Assembly: GCA_035492535.1 (NCBI GenBank)
Contig: DATJJM010000199.1
Location: 1-15,520 of the forward strand
Length of the DNA: 15,520 nt
Direction of reading: 5' to 3'
DNA from: JAMXLO01 sp035492535
Lineage (GTDB): Bacteria; Pseudomonadota; Alphaproteobacteria; Acetobacterales; Acetobacteraceae
Shown: positions 1-5,397 of the stretch, piece after piece
Numbering within the stretch: position 1 is the first letter of the stretch
Layout: each line of letters opens with the position of its first letter
Position numbers and translations under genes: made by a program
The notes under the pieces: generated by a model
Database searches by the model: none
Told to the model about the DNA's origin: nothing
What the model saw: only the letters and a program-made list of their open reading frames with translations

Positions 1-324
1 CGGCGCCAGCCCGTCTTCCAATGCCACCTTGCGCGGGCCGGTGCGGCGCTCCAGCAGCGCGGCCATGGAGGTAGGCCAGTTGGCCACAGCCATCTCGCGC
101 TGCGCCTCGGTCATGCTCACCTGCGCCAGCTTCTCCGCCTCCACGAAGGTGGCCGTGGAGAGCTTCGGCCCCACCGGCGGCGCGGTATTGAACGCGCCGG
201 GCGAACCGGGCGGCGGCGTGGTTGGCGTCGGGTTCTGCCCGGTCTGCGCCAGCGCGCCACCGGCCACCACGGCACCCAGCAGGCCCAGCGGCGCCTGGGT
301 CAGGAAATCGCGACGAGTCTTCAT
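1..324 (-). CDS. Probable amidase-signature family protein, N-terminal part (partial, runs off left edge)
   Basis: An open frame of 108 codons starts with ATG at 324 and runs leftward off the window. It opens with a Tat-type signal (MKTRRDFLTQAPLGLLGAVV): a twin arginine in TRRDFL, a hydrophobic stretch, and an Ala-x-Ala-like site near GGALAQ. A Pro/Thr-rich linker follows (about residues 27-50). The mature part then reads ..EAEKLAQVSMTEAQREMAVANW.. and ..LLERRTGPRKVAL... The last two stretches resemble the region just before the catalytic core of exported amidase-signature hydrolases (Ser-Ser-Lys triad); this is from memory of the family. The catalytic region lies outside the window, so the activity cannot be confirmed. 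A purine-rich GGGGAGGA lies directly upstream of the ATG, rather close to it. Another Tat-exported enzyme remains possible; the export signal itself is much surer than the enzyme class. Confidence 0.6.
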   Translation of the reverse strand, partial: MKTRRDFLTQAPLGLLGAVVAGGALAQTGQNPTPTTPPPGSPGAFNTAPPVGPKLSTATFVEAEKLAQVSMTEAQREMAVANWPTSMAALLERRTGPRKVALEDGLAP

Positions 325-403
325 GGTCCTCCCCGATGCGCCCCGCAGCGGGAGCGCGTTGCTGTCGAATCCGGCGAGGATGCGGCCTGCGCCGCACCCC
401 GGG

Positions 404-424
404 CATTCCGGGCGCGCCGGAATG
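404..424. repeat. Perfect 8-bp inverted repeat (hairpin) in a 280-bp gap
   Basis: CATTCCGG at 404-411 and CCGGAATG at 417-424 form a perfect 8-bp stem with a 5-nt GC loop. It lies upstream of the Tat-signal gene (minus strand), inside the gene-poor stretch 325-603. It has no T-tract, so it may be a small palindromic repeat or a 5' UTR structure. Confidence 0.4.
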
Positions 425-487
425 GCGGCCCACTGTGAACCAGCCTCGCTGCGGGCACAACCTGGCTTGGGGGAACTCTGATGTTGC

Positions 488-517
488 CCGTCATTCCCGC
501 GAAGATCGGGATGAAGG
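488..517. repeat. Imperfect palindrome of the TCATTCCCGCGAAG type
   Basis: TCATTCCCG (491-499) pairs with CGGGATGA (507-514) with one bulge, around a GCGAAGA centre. Intergenic palindromes of this general form (CGTCATTCCCGCGAA..) are common dispersed repeats in many proteobacterial genomes. Only one copy is seen here, so calling it a repeat rests on that resemblance. Confidence 0.35.
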
Positions 518-603
518 GCAAGAAGCCGACTGATCCAAAAACGGGACGGAGCGAATCAAGTTGAAATAATTGCCTCCGTCGTCTTTGCCGTGTGCCTTCT
601 CCT

Positions 604-1101
604 TCACCCTGCAGCTTTGAACATGTCGTCGAGGCGGGTATAGCTGTGCTCCATGCCGTCGGTCATGCCGGTGGAGACCGCGTCCTCACGCGCTTGCTTC
701 GAAGCGAACGTCAGATTGCAGACGAGTGTAGTGACGCCGTTCTGCTCGCTGAGTTCGAGTGACACGATGCATGGGTCGCCCGCTGGCATGGCGAAGTCCA
801 TATCGCCCGGGTCGAAGTATTGGTCGTGGACCAGCTTCGACGGGCCGTTGACTTCGGTGAAGGTGCCGAGGAAGCCGAATCCCTTGCCGTCTTCGCGGTT
901 TCTCCACTGCCATCTGTATTTGCCGCCGACGCGGACATCCATGTCGCACACCGGCATGTCCCAGCCGTCATAACCCTGCCATTTCCGCACGAGTTCGGGG
1001 CGGGTATGCGCATCCCACACCAGTTGGCGGGGCGCGTTGAAGGTACGCGTGACGCGGACTTCGCGATCACTGGGAAGTGTCACTTCTGCGGGCTTGGGCA
1101 T
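604..1101 (-). CDS. AHSA1/SRPBCC-domain protein
   Basis: A protein of 165 aa read from ATG at 1101, preceded on the minus strand by GGGAGAA at good spacing. A longer reading from 1173 adds a low-complexity Arg/Pro leader with no better ribosome site. The sequence has the hallmarks of the AHSA1-like branch of the START/SRPBCC fold: an N-terminal VTRTFNAPRQLVWDAHT strand-helix, then VRKWQG, a VGGKYRWQW strand, LGTFTEV, and a C-terminal long helix with MTDGMEHSYTRLDDMF. These helix-grip domains bind hydrophobic ligands in a cavity; the ligand here is unknown. The gene lies 79 bp downstream of an ArsR-type regulator on the same strand. This ArsR-SRPBCC pair is a recurring bacterial arrangement in which the regulator probably controls the binding protein. 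It is most likely cytoplasmic; no signal peptide is seen. Confidence 0.9.
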   Translation of the reverse strand: MPKPAEVTLPSDREVRVTRTFNAPRQLVWDAHTRPELVRKWQGYDGWDMPVCDMDVRVGGKYRWQWRNREDGKGFGFLGTFTEVNGPSKLVHDQYFDPGDMDFAMPAGDPCIVSLELSEQNGVTTLVCNLTFASKQAREDAVSTGMTDGMEHSYTRLDDMFKAAG

Positions 1102-1180
1102 GGTCTTCTCCCTGGTGTTTCGTCGTGATGGCGCGCCGCCATGAGGATGAACGGGCGAACGGCGCGCCGGCATGTGCGCG

Positions 1181-1537
1181 CTATTTTCTTGCTCGTTTGC
1201 GCCCGGACGGTTTGGCCTGGAGTTGCTCGATCAACGCATCGAGGCGCTGGTAGCTCTGTTCAAAGATCTCGCGGTAGCGTTCGATCCAGTCCACCGCCTC
1301 CTGCAATCGCTTCGGTTCCAGTTTGCGTGGACGCCGTTGCGCATCGACGTCCATCGAGATGAGGCCGGCGCGCTCGAGCACTTTCAGATGTTTGGAGATG
1401 GCTGGCTGGCTCATCTCGAACGGCTCGGCGAGTTCCGTCACCGTGGCCTCTCCCGTGGCCAGCCGCGCCAGGATGGCGCGGCGGGTGGGGTCGGCCAGGG
1501 CGGCGAAGGTGAGGTTGAGACGTTCCGAGGCTTGCAT
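1181..1537 (-). CDS. ArsR/SmtB-family winged-helix transcriptional regulator
   Basis: A protein of 118 aa from ATG at 1537. It opens with LTFAALADPTRRAILARLA, the classic ArsR first helices. The winged HTH follows at residues 33-60 (VTELAEPFEMSQPAISKHLK, then VLERAGLI), with a basic wing (DAQRRPRKLEP). A C-terminal dimerisation helix (residues 75-105) and a Lys/Arg-rich tail complete it. The ELCVC-type metal site of true arsenic/zinc sensors is absent, so this belongs to the non-metal subgroup that accompanies AHSA1/SRPBCC genes. Upstream in-frame ATGs exist at 1573 and 1594, but a strong sigma70-like promoter spans 1565-1594. That places transcription start near 1557 and favours the ATG at 1537. 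The protein probably represses its own operon, with the AHSA1 gene as second cistron. Confidence 0.9.
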   Translation of the reverse strand: MQASERLNLTFAALADPTRRAILARLATGEATVTELAEPFEMSQPAISKHLKVLERAGLISMDVDAQRRPRKLEPKRLQEAVDWIERYREIFEQSYQRLDALIEQLQAKPSGRKRARK

Positions 1538-1561
1538 AGCCGTCCAGTTCCATAACTGATA

Positions 1562-1577
1562 GGTAATATACATAACC
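1562..1577. promoter_or_regulatory. Dyad overlapping the -10 box, candidate ArsR operator
   Basis: GGTAATATACATAACC is a 16-bp imperfect palindrome: 12 of 16 positions match its reverse complement, centred on TA. It covers the -10 hexamer of the arsR promoter. ArsR-family repressors often bind AT-rich dyads over their own promoters, so this is a reasonable autoregulatory site; binding is inferred. Confidence 0.45.
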
Positions 1578-1594
1578 GGGAACAGGCCGGTCAA
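1565..1594 (-). promoter_or_regulatory. Sigma70-type promoter of the arsR-AHSA1 operon
   Basis: On the minus strand, TTGACC (1594-1589, 5/6 match to -35) is followed after 18 nt by TATATT (1570-1565, 5/6 match to -10). Transcription would start near 1557, about 20 nt before the ArsR ATG at 1537. It is among the best promoter matches in the window. Confidence 0.6.
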
Positions 1595-1604
1595 GACCTT
1601 GGCG

Positions 1605-1650
1605 AAAAAGGGGTCCGAAAGAGCCGGGCCACCTCAGACCCCTTTGTTTT
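1605..1650. terminator. Terminator-like hairpin with A-tract and T-tract (REP-like)
   Basis: AAAGGGGTC (1607-1615) and GACCCCTTT (1637-1645) form a perfect 9-bp stem with a 21-nt loop. It is preceded by further A residues and followed by GTTTT, so it could act in both directions. It sits just upstream of the arsR promoter and would insulate it. The loop and distal arm contain GAGCC..CAGACCCC, resembling the REP-like motif at 1698, 11112 and 12179. Confidence 0.45.
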
Positions 1651-1697
1651 GCGGGACGTCTTCGATCGGGTCGAAGAACAAGGGCTCTGAACGGGAA

Positions 1698-1713
1698 GAG
1701 CCAACCGGGTCAG
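1698..1713 (+). repeat. REP-like motif copy GAGCCAACCGGGTCAG
   Basis: The 16-base motif differs from 11112-11128 (GAGCCAAACCGGGTCAG) by one base insertion, and resembles 12179-12194 (GAGCCAACTGGGGTCA). The rest of 1651-1867 holds no gene I can support. A TGATATATCA palindrome at 1825-1834, 33 bp before the next gene, may be part of that gene's promoter. Confidence 0.45.
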
Positions 1714-1867
1714 GCTTGCGGTGCCATTCGCCGACCTGCGAACCCGGCACGCCGAGCAGAAAACTCCACCCGCCGAGTTCGGAAGTCCATGCGACGGAAG
1801 TCAAATCGAAACTGGGGGCGTCGCTGATATATCAACCCGTCATACTTGCCCCAGCCCAGGAGCAGAT

Positions 1868-2092
1868 ATGGAAACGATCCACGTAGTGCAGCCCTTCGAC
1901 CGGGTGAAGAACGGCCTGAAACCAGGCCAGGTCCTGCAGTTCAAGACGGCCGATGAGGCAGCGCGCCGGGCCGGGCTGCTGGCCGGCAAGCATGCCGGCG
2001 TCGTCGCCTACAGCATGGACGTGGACGAGGAGAGCGGCGAGTACGGCACGCCGCGAGTGCTGTTCGAGTCGGGGGACGTACCCGAGCTTTGA
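1868..2092 (+). CDS. Small hypothetical protein (74 aa)
   Basis: ATG at 1868 is preceded by AGGAG at good spacing, which decides this start over the longer in-frame reading from 1721. The product is 74 aa, with no signal peptide or membrane segment. It begins METIHVVQPFDRVKNGLKPG, then contains a helix-like FKTADEAARRAGLLAGKHAG, then a strand-like GVVAYSMDVDEESGEYG and an acidic C-terminus ending DVPEL. The pattern (a strand, an Ala-rich helix with a glycine turn, then VVAYSMDVD) is that of a small alpha/beta protein found as an uncharacterised gene in related proteobacteria. I do not recognise a named family and assign no function. The next gene on the same strand starts 84 bp downstream, so cotranscription is possible. 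Confidence 0.75.
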   Translation: METIHVVQPFDRVKNGLKPGQVLQFKTADEAARRAGLLAGKHAGVVAYSMDVDEESGEYGTPRVLFESGDVPEL

Positions 2093-2176
2093 TCGGCCGT
2101 AGAACCGGATCGGGTTCACGTGATTCCGTGCCGACACGACGCGGTCGGGGGGGCTCGGGGCGGCTATCATGGCGTC

Positions 2177-2542
2177 ATGTCCAAGCTGCTCATGAACCTG
2201 CGCAACGTGCCCGACGATGAGGCCGACGATGTGCGCGCGATGCTCGACGCGCAGCGGATCGCGTTCTACGAAACCCGACCCAGCATCTGGGGCATCTCGG
2301 CTGGAGGCATCTGGATCACGGAAGACGCGGCCTTCGCGGACGCCAGGCGCGCGATGGACGACTACCAGCAGCAGCGCGCGGCCCGGGCCCGTGCCGAATA
2401 CGCCGCTGCCAAACTCGCAGGCACCGCGGAGACGTTCTTCACGTTGCTTCGTGCAGATCCGGTGCGCGTCGTGATGAGCCTGTTGGGCATCCTCTTCGCG
2501 TTGGGCCTGGTGACGCTTCCGTTCTTCCTGTTGCGCGGATAG
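2177..2542 (+). CDS. DUF6164-like protein with C-terminal membrane anchor
   Basis: A 121-aa protein from ATG at 2177. It starts MSKLLMNLRNVPDDEADDVR, followed by a FYETRPSIWGISAGGIWI region, then a long charged helix rich in Ala/Arg (DARRAMDDYQQQRAARARAEY). It ends in one hydrophobic segment at about residues 97-118 (VVMSLLGILFALGLVTLPFF). The N-terminal pattern (SKLL.L..VP.DEA..V...L, then YET, then WGIS....W) matches the small conserved family DUF6164 as I recall it, common in Xanthomonadales and relatives. A cytoplasmic domain with a C-terminal inner-membrane anchor is the likely topology. Function is unknown. A longer in-frame start at 2120 would cross a non-coding-looking leader, and the conserved MSKLL start is preferred. 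The gene converges on the GST gene. Confidence 0.85.
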   Translation: MSKLLMNLRNVPDDEADDVRAMLDAQRIAFYETRPSIWGISAGGIWITEDAAFADARRAMDDYQQQRAARARAEYAAAKLAGTAETFFTLLRADPVRVVMSLLGILFALGLVTLPFFLLRG

Positions 2543-2641
2543 GGCCGCAAGCAGGAACAAGCGGCACGGAGCGGAAACCGGGACGGTGGGAGTCGAATCC
2601 CCGTCATGGCGCAGGAGGCGGCGACATGAGTGATCGCGCGG

Positions 2642-3286
2642 TCATGGAAGGGGTGCCTCGGCGAGCCATGCCTTCCTGGACTGACAGGTTTCCATGGCGC
2701 GCTCGTAGGCTTCGCGTGCGCAGGTGCGGGCCATATAGGACTGTTCTGCTTCGCCGAGGCTGACGCCTCCGGCTCTCTGGGCGAGCTGCAGCGCATAGGT
2801 CACCGAAATGTCGGCCGCCGTGAAGGTCTCGCCGGCAAGATAGGGCGTGCGTGCAAGCTGCCGCGTCACCAGGGTCAGCCGGCTTTCGAAGACGCCTAGC
2901 GCCTGGCCGGCACTCCAGTTCTGCCGCTCGGACTCCGGCGCAAAATGGCGGGCGCCAACGACGAAGTAGATGGAGGCGGCGAGGCCGGCTTCGCCGAGGT
3001 GGAGAAACTGCTGGTAGGCGGGGAAGGCTGGATCGTGCGGGTCGGGCGCGAGCGACGTCGGCCCGTAGCGAGCCATCAGGTACTCCATGATCGCAATGGA
3101 CTCGACCATCGTGACGTCGCCGTCCTGAATCGCCGGAATGAAGCCGGCAGGGTTGATGGCCAGGAACTCCGTGTCCTTCTCGACGCCGGCCAGAAGATCC
3201 ACCGGCCTCAGCCGGTACGCAAGCCTCATCTCTTCCAGCAGCCAGACGACCCGGAAGCCTCTTCCTTCACCAAAGACGGTGATCAT
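2642..3286 (-). CDS. Glutathione S-transferase family protein
   Basis: A 214-aa protein from ATG at 3286, with AAAGGG upstream; the further upstream in-frame extension is not protein-like. The N-terminal thioredoxin-fold domain (residues 1-78) has EGRGFRVVWLLEEM, the cis-proline loop INPAGFIPAIQDGD, and the glutathione gamma-glutamyl contact VESIAIMEYLMARYG (Glu-Ser at 62-63). The C-terminal helical domain includes ARTPYLAGETFTAADISVTY, the conserved N-capping/hydrophobic-staple region (FTAADI). Length is normal for a cytosolic bacterial GST. The spot where Ser or Cys often sits (after Arg in R-S-x-R) is Gly10, typical of the GEGRGFRV subgroup, so the catalytic residue is uncertain. It probably conjugates or reduces electrophilic compounds with glutathione. 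It is divergent from the DGPF/YciI gene; the 274-bp gap between them holds no clear promoter I can defend. Confidence 0.92.
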   Translation of the reverse strand: MITVFGEGRGFRVVWLLEEMRLAYRLRPVDLLAGVEKDTEFLAINPAGFIPAIQDGDVTMVESIAIMEYLMARYGPTSLAPDPHDPAFPAYQQFLHLGEAGLAASIYFVVGARHFAPESERQNWSAGQALGVFESRLTLVTRQLARTPYLAGETFTAADISVTYALQLAQRAGGVSLGEAEQSYMARTCAREAYERAMETCQSRKAWLAEAPLP

Positions 3287-3560
3287 CTTGCAGCCCTTTC
3301 TTGATTCGGCCTTGTCGGCCCCATGTCGGAAAGACGAATGGGAAACTCGAAAATCGACGTCGCCGGCGCAACCCATGCAAAGCAGGGCAACACAGCCAGT
3401 CCATGGCCTGGGCGCGCCCGTCGTGATCGAATTTGCGGACCGGCGGAAACCGACCCGAAACGGGCAGGCTGGCCGGGACCCGCTGCACACTCTTCCGTGG
3501 CACTGTCGATTTCCGACTACCAGCTTCGTCGTCCGTGCATACCCACCCAAAGGATCGCCC

Positions 3561-3932
3561 ATGAAATACCTCGGCCTGGCCTACTTCACCCCCGAGAAAT
3601 TCGCCGCGATGGCGCCGGACGATGTCAAGGCATTGGTGAGCCAGTGCCCGGCACTGGACGAGAAGATGCGCGCTACCGGCAAGGTTCTGGTTTCCGCGTC
3701 GCTGGGCGATCTGGACAGCTGGCGGACGCTTCGCCCGCGCCGCGGCAAGACGCACGTCAGCGATGGGCCTTACACCGAGTCGAAGGAAGTGGTGGGCGGC
3801 CTGTTCATCATCGAGGCGGACAGCCATGACGAGGCGCTGCGCATCGCATCCATGCACCCCGCGGCCACGCTGGGCGAAGAAGGCGGATGGGCCGTCGAGC
3901 TTATCCCCATGGATCTCTACCTGGCCCGATGA
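3561..3932 (+). CDS. YciI-related DGPF-domain protein
   Basis: A 123-aa protein from ATG at 3561, with AAAGGA about 8 bases upstream. It begins MKYLGLAYFTPEKFAAM and carries the diagnostic DGPYTESKEVVGGLFIIEA motif (about residues 70-88), the DGPF signature of the YciI-like dimeric alpha/beta-barrel superfamily. SHDEALRIASMHPAA follows, then a C-terminal strand (AVELIPMDLYL). These small cytoplasmic proteins often sit with ECF sigma factors or ArsR/AHSA1 genes, and their reactions are mostly unknown. No ECF sigma gene is beside this one. It is divergent from the GST gene, which suggests shared regulation in a stress or detoxification context (inference). The frame continues after its stop into sequence that still looks coding (see 4026-4163). 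Confidence 0.9.
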   Translation: MKYLGLAYFTPEKFAAMAPDDVKALVSQCPALDEKMRATGKVLVSASLGDLDSWRTLRPRRGKTHVSDGPYTESKEVVGGLFIIEADSHDEALRIASMHPAATLGEEGGWAVELIPMDLYLAR

Positions 3933-4025
3933 GGGCCTGGATGCCTCTCTCAGGAATGCCTTGGCGCCGCCTTCTCCACAGACAGCTCCACGGCTTCGGC
4001 CGGCCCCTGCCGGCGGCCTCGCGCC

Positions 4026-4163
4026 GATCAGGATCGATGGGTTCTACTGGGCAACTTCATCGGCGTGCGCCTCGAGTGGTCCGCCGATTCTGGGTCCTGG
4101 TCCGTGCGGGTCGCGACGGTACACGAGCGGAGCGGGGTCAACCGGGCTATCGTGCCGCCCTGA
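4026..4163 (+). pseudogene. Possible gene remnant, no start codon
   Basis: In the same frame as the preceding YciI gene but after its stop, 46 codons read DRWVLLGNFIGVRLEW.. and later SWSVRVATVHERSGVN.., ending at TGA 4161-4163. About 85 % of the last 40 codons end in G or C, like real genes here, and the alternating hydrophobic pattern is protein-like. No ATG/GTG start precedes it in a sensible place. It may be the tail of a decayed gene; I recognise no family. The rest of 3933-4178 shows nothing else. Confidence 0.25.
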
Positions 4164-4178
4164 TCACGAAGAAACCCC

Positions 4179-4430
4179 ATGACGAAAAGCTACGACCCAC
4201 CGCTGACCACGAACCCGCACGCTCCCCTCTACCGCGTCGACAAGGCGATCCGCGCAGCCCAGCAGCGGCTGGATGCCGCTATCGACGCGAAGCGACATCA
4301 CACCAGCCAGAATCTGGCCCACGAAGTGATCAAGGAGGCTCGCGAAGGACTCAGGAAGTCCGAGCTGCTGCGTGTCCTCAAGCTCAAGGAGCTCGCGCAG
4401 AAGGCGGCGGAGGCCGAGGCTGGAAAATAG
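4179..4430 (+). CDS. Small charged hypothetical protein (83 aa)
   Basis: An 83-aa protein starting at ATG 4179; GAAGAAA upstream is a weak ribosome site. It has a short Pro-containing N-terminus (MTKSYDPPLTTNPHAPLYRV). The rest is almost wholly helix-forming and rich in Ala, Lys, Glu and Arg, with heptad-like leucines (RKSELLRVLKLKELAQKAAE), so a coiled-coil or small helical bundle is likely. No signal peptide or membrane span is seen. It ends 58 bp before the arginase-fold gene on the same strand and may share its transcript. I do not recognise the family. Codon usage matches the neighbours, which supports a real gene. Confidence 0.65.
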   Translation: MTKSYDPPLTTNPHAPLYRVDKAIRAAQQRLDAAIDAKRHHTSQNLAHEVIKEAREGLRKSELLRVLKLKELAQKAAEAEAGK

Positions 4431-4488
4431 ACGGAACGGGCCTTGACCCGCCCTGATCTGCCGATCCGACGTTCCCGGGAGCGAAAGC

Positions 4489-5304
4489 GTGCAAGCTGTC
4501 GATCATCCATTCGATCTGGTGCTGTCCTATCCGCAGTGGCAAGGCTCGGGACGCCCGGAACACCTGCGCCGGGGCGCGCAGGCCGCGGCCGATGTCTGCC
4601 GCAACTACGGGCCGCTCGAGCGTGTCCCGGAGGCTGGCGAGGGCGAGGCCAGCGGCGGTATCCGGCGCTGGACAGCGATCGCCGAGCAGTTCCGTTCGGC
4701 CCAGGCGATCCTCGATGCGAGGCAGCCCGGGCGCATCCTGACTGCCGGCGGGGATTGCGCCTGCGATATTGCCGTCATCGACTACCTGCATCGACGCTAT
4801 CCGGACCTGACCGTGATCTGGGTGGATGCGCATCTCGACGCGAACACGGTGAACACGACGCCCAGCGGCAATTTCCACGGCATGCCGGTGGCCGCGATCC
4901 TGGGTTCCGCTCCGGTCGAGCTGCAGGCGTTGCTTTCGACACCGCTGCCACCGTCGCAATTCCGTTATGTCTCGGCCCATGTCGGCGACGAGGGCGATTG
5001 GGCGTTCCAGCGGGCTCATGACCTGAGGTGGCTGGAACCCGGGCAACGCATCGCCGAGCAGGCCGTTTCCGGGCCCATCCACATTCATTTCGATCTGGAC
5101 GCGCTCGATCCTGCCGAATTCCCGCACGTTGCCTATCCCGACGGCAGGCTGCCGTTCGACGCCGGACTTGCTCTGGTGCGCAGCGTTGCCGCCGACCTGG
5201 TCGGTCTGACGATCACCGAGTTTGCGCCTTCGGACGAACGCGCTGCACGGAACGGCAGTGGCTTCATCGAACGGCTATGCAGGGCCGCCGCCACAAGGCA
5301 ATGA
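4489..5304 (+). CDS. Arginase/agmatinase-fold (ureohydrolase superfamily) protein
   Basis: A 271-aa protein from GTG at 4489 (GGGAGCG upstream). It has the ureohydrolase metal motifs in order: GGDCACD at 87-93, WVDAHLDANT at 111-120 (D113, H115, D117), FHGMP at 129-133, HFDLDALDP at 200-208 (D202, D204), and TEFAPSDE at 243-250 (E244). Ureohydrolases use two Mn(II) ions held by GGDH, DAHxD and DxDxxDP to hydrolyse guanidino or related amide substrates. Here the His of GGDH is Cys90, so the first metal site is altered; GGDC variants occur in arginase-like proteins of uncertain substrate. Length is slightly below arginase (about 300). The reaction cannot be stated: arginine, agmatine, formimidoglutamate or another substrate are all open. 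No urea- or arginine-metabolism gene lies nearby. It is convergent with the peroxidase gene. Confidence 0.85.
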   Translation: MQAVDHPFDLVLSYPQWQGSGRPEHLRRGAQAAADVCRNYGPLERVPEAGEGEASGGIRRWTAIAEQFRSAQAILDARQPGRILTAGGDCACDIAVIDYLHRRYPDLTVIWVDAHLDANTVNTTPSGNFHGMPVAAILGSAPVELQALLSTPLPPSQFRYVSAHVGDEGDWAFQRAHDLRWLEPGQRIAEQAVSGPIHIHFDLDALDPAEFPHVAYPDGRLPFDAGLALVRSVAADLVGLTITEFAPSDERAARNGSGFIERLCRAAATRQ

Positions 5305-5334
5305 TGGACGTCCGGCGGAGCCAGAGCCCCTCAG

Positions 5335-5349
5335 GGCGGCTCAGCCGCC
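5335..5349. terminator. GC-rich inverted repeat between convergent genes
   Basis: GGCGGCT (5335-5341) and AGCCGCC (5343-5349) are perfect inverted arms, in practice a 5-bp stem with a 5-nt loop. It lies between the arginase-like stop (5304) and the peroxidase stop (5398). There is no T-tract, so a terminator role is only a guess. Confidence 0.25.
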
Positions 5350-5397
5350 GATGCCGGGACGCAGGGACTTCGGCTGCCGGGGCAAGCCGCCGTCCCT

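Noticed and set aside
2583..2606. A tRNA T-arm-like sequence (GGGAGTCGAATCCCC) in the gap between the DUF6164-like and GST genes
   Set aside because: The loop lacks the TTC start, there is no anticodon arm, D arm, acceptor pairing or CCA end nearby; it is a chance resemblance.
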